Source: Nannochloropsis salina CCMP1776 | Taxonomy: Eukaryota; Sar; Eustigmatophyceae; Eustigmatales; Monodopsidaceae | NCBI GenBank assembly: GCA_004565275.1 | Contig: SDOX01000018.1 | Coordinates: 232,541 to 296,540, forward strand | DNA: 64,000 bases | Direction of reading: 5' to 3' | In this document: piece by piece, positions 22,497-31,720 of the stretch | How positions within the stretch are numbered: position 1 is the first letter of the stretch | Layout: every line of letters begins with the position of its first letter | The notes under the pieces: generated by a model | Databases searched by the model: none | The model's input: the letters and a program-made list of their open reading frames with translations, nothing else | What the model was told of the DNA's origin: nothing | Program-made: the position numbers and the translations under genes

Positions 22497-24276
22497 ATGA
22501 CCCAATCATGGTATTCACGGCATACACGGAAGGCTATTTCGTCGCGAGTGATAATCTGCCTGGTGCTCGCCACTTTGCCGCTGACAATAAATACTTTTAC
22601 TCTCCCATGCCACATAATTTATCCACCCCGTGTCAATCAACCAAAGCCATGTGTTTTAAGGGCGACTTCTTCCGTCGTGGAGGATTTTTCTTCAGATCAG
22701 CTGCGCGAAAAGCTGGAAGGTGTCTGGGAAACGAACGTGCCCAGCTCGTTGGATGCAATAATCGAGGAAGCTCAAGCATCGTTGGCTGCGGCCCTGCAGG
22801 CAGGCGAAAAGCGTTTGCGGATCGACATTCGAACGCCTGGATTGGACGAACAATTTGAGCAAACTGCCGCTCGTGAGAAGGTAGGGTATTGCGGACGTCC
22901 CACGTCAAGTCTTGCCCCATCTTTCAGTCCGAGAAGTCAGTCGTGGTTGAGGGCGCGGCCTTCGCATCTATCTAGCTAAGTTTTTCCTCTACACCGTTTT
23001 GTAGGCGCTCCTTCTTGGTGTCATCGAAGCCTTTTTCCCGCTATTTGCAAACCGCCCTACCAAGATCCTCTTCGAGTCGGAGGGGGAGGCGGCGATGGCC
23101 GCAAAAGCCTACAGCCGGGGCTTCGAGATCCCAACTTCCTGTTCCTTTTCTGGCCTTTCTCCCAGCTCTCTTTCAGACTCGGACGAGGTTGTGTTCGTAG
23201 TGGAGCCCACGAACCGACCGGGCTCCCCCGTCATCGTCGCCCTCGAGGCCCTCCTGGACGCCTGCCCGGGCAAGACCTTCGTCCTCTTCAATCCCAACCT
23301 GGAGCCTGGGGGCGCGGGTCTGGGGATCCGAGAGAGGGACCGACGCCAGTCTTTTCTGGACTCCTTTCGCTCTGCCTACATCTATCTGTGCCTGGCCTCC
23401 CTCTCGAGACCGGCCTTGGTCCCGCGGGAGCTCGGCAGCCTGCACTACCGGTACGAGACGGACCGATATCGGCTCCTGCGCTGCCTCCTCCCCGAGGACG
23501 GGCCGGGGAGCTTGAACCGGTTCTTGAAACGCAGGGTCTACGCCACGTCTCGGATCACGCCTACTGCAGAGGCCCCCCCCAATTTCTTCTCGGTCCAGGA
23601 GTGGGCGGGCGTCCGGCCGGGGCAGGAGGAGCTCTCTCGCGCCATGCAGGGTGCGGAGGCCGTCTTGGAGGGCTTGGTGCGGAAGGTGTCGGGGGAAAGC
23701 CCCCCGCCGGTAGAGACCGTGGAGGCGGCGAAGGATGTCCTGGTGGAGGCGGCCCGGACGCGAGGAGTGGACCCGGAGCGGGTGGCTCGGGCCATCGGCT
23801 TCCTGGAGAAGGGGAGCCGGAAGGGCAAGAAGGGCCCCGAGGAGAAGGCGGCGGCCGCCGAGGAGCTGCGACGCCAGATACAAGGGCGTTGGCGCTTGAT
23901 CTTCACGACTGGAACCAAAGGGACGCAGGCGGCGGTGGGCAAGATCAACTATTTTCCCGTCAAGGCGGTGCAGAGCTTCGGGGTCTCCTCTCTCCCCTCC
24001 TCCATTTCCACCTCGTCTTCCTCCGTCTCCACCAATTACAGCAACGTCATCTACTTGGGGTCCTGGCCCTTGATTCAGGTGCTCGGCTCCTTCTCTTGTC
24101 CAGAAAACCAGAAACTGGAGTTCAAGGTGGAGAGCATTAAACTAGGCCCGTTGGGCTTTGGGTCGCGCGGTGAGGGGTTCTTCACCTTCTTCTACGTGGA
24201 CGAGGCCGTCGCGGTGGCCCGAGGCCAGGGAGGGGGGTTGGCCTTGTGGTACCGGGAAAAGGAGGTGGAGGGGTAG
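22497..24276 (+). CDS. plastid DUF1995 protein with fibrillin/PAP-like C-terminal domain
   Basis: This is a probable plastid protein of 551 residues. Exon 1 (22497-22880) joins exon 2 (23005-24276) in phase 0 across a 124-nt intron. The N-terminus has a signal-peptide-like segment (VIICLVLATLPLTINTFTL) followed by a basic/Ser stretch, as expected for complex plastids. The DUF1995 domain (about 65-300) shows LRIDIRTPGLDEQF, KILFESEGEAAM, VVFVVEPTN and LFNPNLEPGGAGLGIRERDRR. The same domain occurs in plant LPA3, a photosystem II assembly factor. From about residue 420, RWRLIFTTGTKGTQAAVG, YLGSWPLIQVLGSF, LEFKVESIKLGPLG and FFTFFYVDEAVAVARG resemble plastid-lipid-associated/fibrillin-type beta barrels. 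An in-frame ATG at 22332 is an alternative start. The function is inferred only. Confidence 0.78.
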
Positions 24277-24631
24277 GAGGAGGAGGGGGCGGGTGGCAAG
24301 ACGGTGGGAGGGAGTACAGGCGGGGTCGGTCGTGGCGTCTCAGTTCAAGGAATAGGCCTTGTGTATCCAGGACGACGGCCGTTGACTTGGAAGGGAGTCT
24401 AGTCGCAGCGATGCTTGCCTTGCTGGTTGTGATGATAGTGTGTCATAACAGTGTTCGCTTTCTCGAGTGACTCGGGCCGGTATGTACGCTGAAGAACAGT
24501 CTAGAGTGTGAAGCGCACTTCGGTCTGGTACCGATAAATACTGAATAAATGAAAAGCAGAATCTCATCGTGTGTATCGTCACCAAACGTCGCAGTGACAC
24601 CCAGTTGGACATCCTTCGCTGATTGTGTTTA
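24277..24631. other. convergent 3' region, DUF1995 / TRM1
   Basis: The region is 355 bp of non-coding sequence shared by two 3' ends. AATAAATGAA near 24543 may serve the plus-strand transcript. Confidence 0.5.
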
Positions 24632-26413
24632 CTACTCTTTCATCGTCGTCTCGCGTGCCCCCTCTAGTCCTTCCTTCTCCCGCCCCCCCTCCTCCACCTT
24701 CCGCTTGCGGCCTTTGGCCTTGCTCTTGGGCCCCCAGAACGCCTCGGGGTTGGGGGGGTACCGGCTCACCTTTTTCTTGGGAGCCAACAACTCCGGAGGC
24801 CAGCTAAAGTTTGCCTGCAGCTTGGGAGCCTTGGCTAGGATCTTGGCGGCCGGACTGTTCTCCTTCTGGCCTCGAGGCCCGACCGGGTGCTTCTGTACCC
24901 AGCATCGCATTATGTCCCACATGACCTCGGGTGGCGCGTCCGTCTTGAAGGCCCGCGGCTCCTTGTGCTGGCTCGAGACCCGGTACCCGGCGTTGATAAG
25001 GGCGGCCTTCACGTCGTCGACGCGTGGGCAGGTACAGTGCAGGGTCCCGGCCATATCCTGGAGCGTGTAGTGCAGGGGGACATCCACCAGCTCCTCGGAA
25101 ACCGCGGTCAGCAAGCCTACCATCCGCTCCGTCGTCGGCAGCGGGGCCAAGCCCGTCTTCACCTCGGCGTCGGCGCCCGCCTGCTCCTCCGCACGCCCCA
25201 GCGCCTCCAGTACCCACTCCATATCATGCATCGGCGCGCTCCAAATCGGGCCTCCGAGTCGAAAAGCCGCCCCCGTCTCAGGGCATACTGGGGGACAGGT
25301 CGGTCCCGTGGAGGCCTGGTAGCTACCATTCCCAGCGTCGCCACTGTACTTGCCGGCAGTCTGGAGATAGAAGGAGCCGCAGCCAAGGGACTGGTGGACG
25401 TAGGCCATCTTGAGGGAGGCTTTCTTGACTTCGGCGGGGGAGGTGAAGACACGGACGAATACCCGGAGGTAGAAATCAATGCCCACGCTTAGCAAGGGAA
25501 CAATGTAGCGCCTGTAGCGGTTGGCCTGCGTTTCCAGGGCCTGTAAGACGATCCGCACGGCCATCTCGTGCATGTAGCGGGCCTTGGTAGGCATGGCCCT
25601 GTACTTCCCCCAGCACACCTCCGGATGGTTCCCATTCAAGACCGCCAAGTCCGTGCACGTCACGCACAGCAACCCCCCGTTCGCCACTGCCTGCACGGCC
25701 GCGTCCATAAAGGGGGCGGCAGATCCATAGGGATCGACATCAATCACGTCAAACTGTTCCCTGCTTTCTGCGTGTTGGTACATGACTAGGGTCGCGTTCC
25801 CCTGTTGGGGCACCACACGGGTTGGGTCCACCCGGTTGTAGGCGACGTTTCGATGCGCTTGCTCCACCGCCGGTTCCTCCAAATCGTTCACAACAATCTT
25901 CTTGATCCCCGGCACCTCTTTAAAGTAACGGATGGAGCGCAAGCCCGAGGCAGCCAGTGCATCTAGCACCACCAGGCCCTCCTCTGCCGCCGTCTCTGCC
26001 ACCCGTGCCGTCCAATCCACGTCCGCCAGTTGTGCGGTCACTTGCTCTGGTGTGAGTCCTTCCTTTTTCAAACGTTTAGCCTCTTTGTCTCTTAAGCGAC
26101 GCTCAGCAAAGAGTCGTAGCATCATTATTGACAAATCACGATTCAAGACTTGGACTTTGTTATAAAATACTTCGTTTCCACTTGGGAAAAGCATACTCGC
26201 TTGTCCTTCTTTGATGAGCATAAATCCTTCGGGAATTTCCTCAGGTACATTTGTAGCTGTGTTGCTGCTTGCGGGTTTTTTCATGGCCACAGAGGAGAAA
26301 ATGCGGCACTTAGAGTCTCGATGCCAGCACCAGACGGGGGTGGGGAGGTTGTTAGTGTGAGTGGCAGAAGAGAACAACGCGATACGACGAGAGAGGAGAC
26401 GAGGCACCAGCAT
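24632..26413 (-). CDS. TRM1: tRNA (guanine26-N2)-dimethyltransferase
   Basis: The enzyme dimethylates G26 of many tRNAs using S-adenosylmethionine. The single exon gives 593 residues. Motifs are the FYNKVQVLNRDLS start of the fold, VLDALAASGLRSIRY (SAM loop), VVNDLEEPAVEQAHRNV, the FDVIDVDPYGSAAPF catalytic segment, VTCTDLAVLNG, and the C-terminal ECP/SLGCGSFY region with CPPVCPETG. Two in-frame starts are plausible. ATG 26413 gives an Arg/Ser-rich amphipathic leader (MLVPRLLSRRIALFSS) of mitochondrial type. ATG 26284 (MKKPASSN) gives a leaderless form. Yeast Trm1 is known to use alternative starts for mitochondrial and nuclear forms; the same here is inference. It is tandem with the upstream SDR gene on the same strand. 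Confidence 0.94.
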   Translation of the reverse strand: MLVPRLLSRRIALFSSATHTNNLPTPVWCWHRDSKCRIFSSVAMKKPASSNTATNVPEEIPEGFMLIKEGQASMLFPSGNEVFYNKVQVLNRDLSIMMLRLFAERRLRDKEAKRLKKEGLTPEQVTAQLADVDWTARVAETAAEEGLVVLDALAASGLRSIRYFKEVPGIKKIVVNDLEEPAVEQAHRNVAYNRVDPTRVVPQQGNATLVMYQHAESREQFDVIDVDPYGSAAPFMDAAVQAVANGGLLCVTCTDLAVLNGNHPEVCWGKYRAMPTKARYMHEMAVRIVLQALETQANRYRRYIVPLLSVGIDFYLRVFVRVFTSPAEVKKASLKMAYVHQSLGCGSFYLQTAGKYSGDAGNGSYQASTGPTCPPVCPETGAAFRLGGPIWSAPMHDMEWVLEALGRAEEQAGADAEVKTGLAPLPTTERMVGLLTAVSEELVDVPLHYTLQDMAGTLHCTCPRVDDVKAALINAGYRVSSQHKEPRAFKTDAPPEVMWDIMRCWVQKHPVGPRGQKENSPAAKILAKAPKLQANFSWPPELLAPKKKVSRYPPNPEAFWGPKSKAKGRKRKVEEGGREKEGLEGARETTMKE

Positions 26414-27019
26414 GCAACAAGCAGTCAGCCAGATGATGAAATGTTGACGATGCCAACCCTGTCGCTTTTTCGGGGGATGTATGATATTTATGTTGTTAGT
26501 ATCCGGATGGGAAAGTTGCGCTGTGCGGGAAGCATGGTGCGTAGCCGGGAGGTAGTCATCGTCGCCGCCACCCACACAGCCTGCCTCCTACTCACGGCGT
26601 GGAAAAGTGATTTCCACATGTAGGCGTGGTCTCTTGTCTTGAAGTCAAATATTTTTTCAGACAGTAGCATATAGAGTGAATCAGCTTGCGTAAATTGCTG
26701 CTTGTCTCTGGGCAGCTCCCTTGCGACCGGCCCAACCGAGGACGGCCCATGTCGCGGTTTTTCGTACCCTCGTACCTAGGGCCGGACCAAAATGAACGAG
26801 AAACTGAAAAAAATGCAGTACTACAGGCATGGCCGCTTATTTTATTTAAAAATTCAATAGCTTGCAAACTCCATTCGCCGCCGAGCTTGCCTGTGGACGG
26901 TCAACTTCTTGTCGGACGCCCGGTAGTTCCACGGCCGTCCCATTTCTTTCTATTTCCCTTACAACCCATGAGGTACATTTATCCAACCCTCCTTCTTCGC
27001 AAAGGCTTTGGAAATTATA
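26414..27019. other. intergenic, 0.6 kb, TRM1 promoter and SDR 3' end
   Basis: No gene is recognised. An A/T-rich patch around 26815-26860 includes AAAATGCAG and a TTATTTTATTTAAA stretch that could hold 3'-processing signals of the minus-strand SDR gene. Confidence 0.5.
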
Positions 27020-27886
27020 TCAAGAATCCTCTTTGTCTGCCTTCCCCTTTGACAAGGGAGATGGACTTCCTCGCGACACGGCAAAAGGGGCGAAAGCTTG
27101 CTGTACCGGCATGATTTCGAGCGCATTTACGTTCACGTGAGCCGGCAGTGTAGTCGTCCAGTACACTACCTCTGCGATGTCCTCCGCCGTCAAGGGCGTC
27201 ATGCCATCGTACACTTTCTTAGCCCGCGCCTCGTCGCCTTTGAAGCGAACCAGGCTGAACTCGGTCTCGCACATGCCCGGCAGCACGTTAGTCACACGCA
27301 CGTTCGTCCCCGCCAGATCCGCCCGCAGATTCATGGCGAACTGGTGGACAAAGGCTTTGGTGCCCCCGTAGCAGTTCCCTCCGGGGTAGGGATAGCGGGA
27401 GGCCACGCTGCCCATCATGACTACGTGTCCCCTTTTCCGCGCCACCATACCCGGGAGCAGCAAGTGCGTGGTGTTGAGCACGCCCTTTATGTTCGTCTCC
27501 ACCATAGCGTGCCAGTCTTCCAAGCTGCTCTCATGAGCCAGGCCCAGTCCCGCGGCGAAACCGGCATTGTTGACGAGCACGTCCACGTCCCGGAAGGCGG
27601 GGGGGAGGGCCCCCAGGGCAGCCTTCATCCCCTCCACATCCCCCACATCCGCTTGGATCGTGTGCAACCGCTCGCTCTCGCCCCGGGGGCCCTCCCCGGA
27701 ACCATGCTCTTGCTCTTGATGGAGGCGAGCCAAGGCTTCGAGGCGTTCCGCGCGCCGGCCCAGGGCGACGACCCTGGCCCCGCCCGCCAGAAAACGAAGG
27801 GCAGTCGCTTGCCCGAAGCCCGCGGTGGCGCCCGTGATGAAGACGCAGAGCTGACGGGGGTCCAAGTGCGGGTACTTACCGGCCAT
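27020..27886 (-). CDS. short-chain dehydrogenase/reductase, YdfG-like
   Basis: This is an NAD(P)-dependent oxidoreductase of the classical SDR family, 288 residues from the ATG at 27886 (MAGKYPHLD). The Rossmann motif TGATAGFG is at residues 19-26, with ALGRRAERLEAL marking NADP preference. NNAGFAAG, the catalytic serine in MMGSVASRYPYPG and the active-site YGGTK (Tyr-x-x-x-Lys) follow, then VRVTNVLPGMCETEFSLVRFKGD. The last motif, with the ETEFS turn, recalls bacterial YdfG (serine/3-hydroxy acid dehydrogenase), but the substrate is unknown. The frame continues open upstream of this ATG without another ATG before 27967. The start is chosen for the usual spacing to the Rossmann motif. Confidence 0.88.
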   Translation of the reverse strand: MAGKYPHLDPRQLCVFITGATAGFGQATALRFLAGGARVVALGRRAERLEALARLHQEQEHGSGEGPRGESERLHTIQADVGDVEGMKAALGALPPAFRDVDVLVNNAGFAAGLGLAHESSLEDWHAMVETNIKGVLNTTHLLLPGMVARKRGHVVMMGSVASRYPYPGGNCYGGTKAFVHQFAMNLRADLAGTNVRVTNVLPGMCETEFSLVRFKGDEARAKKVYDGMTPLTAEDIAEVVYWTTTLPAHVNVNALEIMPVQQAFAPFAVSRGSPSPLSKGKADKEDS

Positions 27887-28236
27887 GTTGGGAGGAAGCG
27901 GCCTGGGCGGGGTGGGGGAAGAAAGGAAAGGAGCGCTTGAGAATGTGGAGGCGGGGAGAGAAGGCAAAGGGGACGCGGGGTCGCCTCGTGACTAACAATG
28001 CGGCCATAAATTACTTCTTTCGGCGGCCCTTGCGGCCCTTGCGGCCGCCCATGCTTTCCCGTTTTGCTCGATTTTGCCAACTTTAGTCGCCGGGTGCCCG
28101 CAACGGGAGAAGCAACGTAACGGCCAAGGTCGGTAAAAGATACTCCAACCAGCGACAGACACAGGCAGAGCCCCTTTTCATTCAACCAGCCATACTGTAA
28201 CATTCTTTGCCGAGCACCAACTTCTCGCTTAGATAT
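27887..28236. other. intergenic with short GC-rich tandem repeat
   Basis: The region is 350 bp between POLE3 and SDR. At 28022-28049 a roughly 10-bp GCGGCCCTT unit is repeated about 2.5 times. No gene is seen. Confidence 0.6.
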
Positions 28237-29289
28237 CTAGTTCGCTGTATCCATCCCCCCCCCTCCCCCTTCTCCCCCTTCCCCCTCGTCTTCCTCCCCT
28301 TCCTCCTCCTCTTCCTCCAACCCGTATGAGACCCCCCCATCCCCTTGGCTCCCTTCCTCCTCCTCGTCCCCCTCCTCTTCCTCCTCCTCTTCAGCCCCGT
28401 CAGGCCCCGCGCGGGCAACTCCCTCATCGTCCTCCTCTCCTCGTTCAGTGGTAGACTCCTGACATGTAAACGAATAAATTGGGAAAAAAATGGATTACTC
28501 GAAAGTGGGCGATCACCGAGAACTTTTCAGGCAGGTCTTTCTTCCCTGTCGCCACGCTCTAGCTCCCCGTCCCTTGTCCTCCCCCGCGCGCCATCTGAAG
28601 CCCCCACGCCCTGCAAGTCCCCGCCCCCACTCCCCCGTCACCCGGCACACACCCACCTCTTTCTCGCCTCCGCTGTCGGCCACTTCCTCCTCTGCCGCCT
28701 CCCTCTTTCGAATAGCCTTGATCTCTGCTTTGTTTTTCTTCTCTTCGTTCGACCGGCGCAAGAATTCTTGTAGAGGCTCGACCATGTCTTCGAATTCCAA
28801 CTCCTTCAAAGCCTGGTACACGTCGTTGGCAGTTATGGTCGCCCGTTTCCCTTCCCTTGAGAAGTCGTTCGCACAGGCCGTGATGTACAGGATAAATATG
28901 CCGGCCACGCGCGTGAAAGTCGCCTTCGCCTCCTTGCCGACCTGCACGCTGTCCCCTACTGCCCGTCGAATTATTTTGGTGACGCTGGACAGGGGCGGCT
29001 CAAATTCCGGACTCTTGCTCACGGTGGCTGCGGTCGGTGCCTCTTTCTCGCCCGAGATACCATTGCCATCGTCCTTGTCATGTTGACCAGTAGTTTCTAA
29101 CTGACTTATCTGCCCTGTTTCCTGCTCTTGTTCTTCCCCGTCTACTAGGCTTGACGCCTCTGCTGCAAGATGCCGCTCCTGGACCAGCTGCTGCTCCGAA
29201 ATTTCTCCTTCTATGGCGGTCGGTGTCACCATGGTAGCGAGTATATCTGCCATGCTGTTGGAAGTTTTGGTGGTGGGAATTATGAGCAT
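28237..29289 (-). CDS. DPB4: DNA polymerase epsilon subunit 3, histone-fold (POLE3/DPB4)
   Basis: This small subunit of the leading-strand polymerase pairs with a POLE4/Dpb3-type partner, and may also serve chromatin remodellers. Exon 1 (28657-29289) encodes a disordered acidic N-terminus and then the histone fold at about residues 100-178: SSVTKIIRRAV, VGKEAKATFTRVAGIFILYI and TACANDFSREGKRATITAND. The fold ends VYQALKELEFEDMVEPLQEF, and a charged helix follows. Exon 2 (28237-28458) joins in phase 0 across a 198-nt intron. It encodes a 73-residue tail made largely of Glu, Asp and Gly ending MDTAN, matching the acidic tail typical of POLE3. Total is 284 residues. An ATG at 29253 is an alternative start. 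It is divergent from the CtIP/Sae2 homologue. Confidence 0.9.
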
Positions 29290-29749
29290 GAGGGCTCGAG
29301 TTTCGCCCTGCCAAGGCGCGTATGTTCTTTTCAGGGTGGCAACTATCAGCCCGTGTGGCGCTCTAAGATGCCCCTGTCATGCCATGACTCTGCATTCCAT
29401 ACTGTTAACACAGTTTCACATCAAAACACGCATGTGTTGATGGGGGCGAATCCCCAAGTGCTCCTGGTTCCCAGCGCCATTTTCTTTCCTGGCCCTCCCC
29501 CTCCTGCTCGCTCTCACTCGCTAAGCACGAGCTCAAGGAGACAGACATCCCACCGCGTTGCCACTGAGTTGCGGTTCGTTTAGGTCGTACCCAGCGCCCA
29601 TTTCCACAAGTCATCGCTGCTGCCACATCTACATATGGACAGGAAGCAATTAACGAACTATCTAAGCGCGAAAATACGGGATCAAGCCCTGACTTTTTCC
29701 TTTACCCTCCCGCGGCCTGTCTGCCGCCTGGTCCTAATTCCTGTTTCCC
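29290..29749. promoter_or_regulatory. shared divergent promoter region, POLE3 / CtIP-Sae2
   Basis: The region is 460 bp between the two start codons and presumably serves both genes. I see no strong TATA motif. Both neighbours act in DNA replication or repair, so co-expression in S phase is plausible but not shown. Confidence 0.45.
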
Positions 29750-31410
29750 ATGACCGAGACGACCTGCCAACAGAGCGTGGCCGGCCTCGATAACGCATTA
29801 GTAGAGTTGTGCAAATTTCGAAGACAGCTAGAAGAAGAACGCAGAACTGAACTCAAAAGAGCACAGGAAAAGGACGCGTTATTGGAGGTAAGTCGTACAA
29901 CATCCATCGGGGACATGTAGTGTTTCTTTCATCTTATGCTCGCCTTCAACAGACACAAAAAAGTCAGATAGAGGAGTTGCGAGAGGAGAACGAGTTATTG
30001 AGACAGAAAAATGCCAGGCAGGCTGAGAAGATGCGTATGGTCATGAAAGCGATCAAGCGAGTATCGGGCGACGGTGTCCCAAGGGGAATGCCCGAGCAAC
30101 AGTGCCCGGGGGAAACCGCATCTGAGAGCAGCGGGCAGAAACGCGTCGAGATGTGCTCAAGAACTATTGACGGGTCGCATGGCATGAAATGGAGCGGTGG
30201 AGAAGGCACGCTGGCAGGTGTACACTCACCCTGTAGCCAAGGTCTTCCAGTCGCTCCCTCTTCCCGATCCAAACTGCGGGACACTCAGTCAAAGCGGGAG
30301 CTTGGGGCTCATGAGCAGTTTTCGCGGGCAAAGAAAGAAGGGGGAAAGAACGCAATGGCGGTTCATGTCAAATGTCCGCCCTCGAAGATGGGAGATGAGC
30401 TGGTCATGGCAGACCACGCAGAGCACGTATTCAAACCAAACTTCAAAATCCAGCCCCAGACAAAGGAATGCGTCCCCAAAGAAGCGGTGAAGGGTGGTGA
30501 AAGGGGCGAGCGGGGCTGGTTGAAGGAGCCACGCTTGCCTTTAGCGGACAGGGGGAATGCACCCTACGCCGAAAGATCCGGTGCGGCCGCCGGCCCCGGG
30601 TCGGGTGGCCTCGCCTCTTCTGTCAGAGGCAGCAGGGACGAGTTTGAGCAAGCCTCTAGCCCCTCATTGGTATCGAGACCCCGTGAGCCTGCTTCTCTTT
30701 CTCATCCGGGGGGTGCTGGGCTCCCATTCATGCTCTCCCGCACTGACGCACACGGGGGGGACGAGGATAGTGGGAGTGGAGGAAGGGACAATGCACGGGA
30801 AGTGCAGGTAGGAAGCTTGGCAAACGCGGGGTCGGAACAATTACAGCGCATCCAAGAGCCGCTCAGGAGGAGCCTGAAGCGTAGACTCTCCGAGCGTCCC
30901 CGGTCCTCAGCCCGACCAACGTCCAGGCCCGAGCAAAGAGTTCACTCTCGAGGCCGCGGCCCGTCGTCGACAACCTGCGTGTCTCCCACGCCGTCGGCCA
31001 TGCTCTCGGAGCCGGCGGCGGCGTTCGGTCTCCGTGTGGTCCCTGGGGCGGAAGGGAGCAAGCAGATGTCGCCAGGCAGTCATTGCCCTCCGTCCCCGCG
31101 GGGCGCCAGCAAGCCTCAGCCAAGCCTTCCATCGCCCACAGGTCCAATCAGACCGGCGCATAAGGTGCCACAACCGCAGCAGCACCAGCTGCATCGCTCC
31201 GTCCAAGTCGTCCGAAGCCGCGAGACTCGCATGGCCTTGCCCGCATACGCATGCCCGGAATGCTCGGGCTTTTTGGACGCCGTCGGGGATCTCTTGGATC
31301 GGGAACAGATCTTGAAGAAGTGCTCTCGACACCGACATGTGCACAAACCCTACGAGACGCCGGAGGGCTTCTGGGACCTGTCCTTTCCGGACTCCCAGGA
31401 CAAGCACTGA
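29750..31410 (+). CDS. SAE2: CtIP/Sae2/Com1 DNA-end resection factor
   Basis: This is a cofactor of the MRN/MRX nuclease that starts resection of DNA double-strand breaks in homologous recombination and meiosis. Exon 1 (29750-29887) and exon 2 (29953-31410) join in phase 0, giving 531 residues. The N-terminal 90 residues are a predicted coiled coil (LCKFRRQLEEERRTELKRAQ through IEELREENELLRQKNARQAE), consistent with the tetramerising N-terminus of the family. A long disordered middle is rich in Ser/Pro/Arg. The C-terminus carries the diagnostic domain: CPECSGFLDAVGD (a CxxC pair), KKCSRHRHVHKPYETPEGFW and DLSFPD. Family proteins share only these ends, which is the pattern seen here. The call rests on the CSRHR...TPxGFW motif and is strong. 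Confidence 0.88.
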
Positions 31411-31720
31411 CAGAAGGGACTGATCCTCTGGTTCCGATGCCCTTTCTTTTTTTCGGTGCAAGCCAATTTGCTGTCACAGTGTGGAGATCAGGGACCTCGT
31501 CTGCTCTCAAAGGAAAAGGGTTCAGGGTGAATGATGTGCGGGACGAAAAGGAATGAGATATGTGTGTAAAAAAGCAATCGAGACATGGAGTGACTAAGTT
31601 ACAGATGGCTTCTTTCCCTTCAGGCGCCTACGCCAGGTTTCTAACCCAGTTCTTATTAAGTCCACTTCCCACCATCTTCCGCCAGCCACCCAATCCCGTC
31701 GCCCCAGCGCCCTCGTCCGC
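31411..31720. other. convergent 3' region, 310 bp
   Basis: Nothing is recognised between the CtIP-like stop and the lumenal TPR stop. Confidence 0.5.

Noticed and set aside
27857-27886. 29-nt intron at the start of the SDR gene (GTAAGTACC...GTCAG)
   Set aside because: The donor looks ideal, but the segment is too short to be spliced and the read-through protein is normal.
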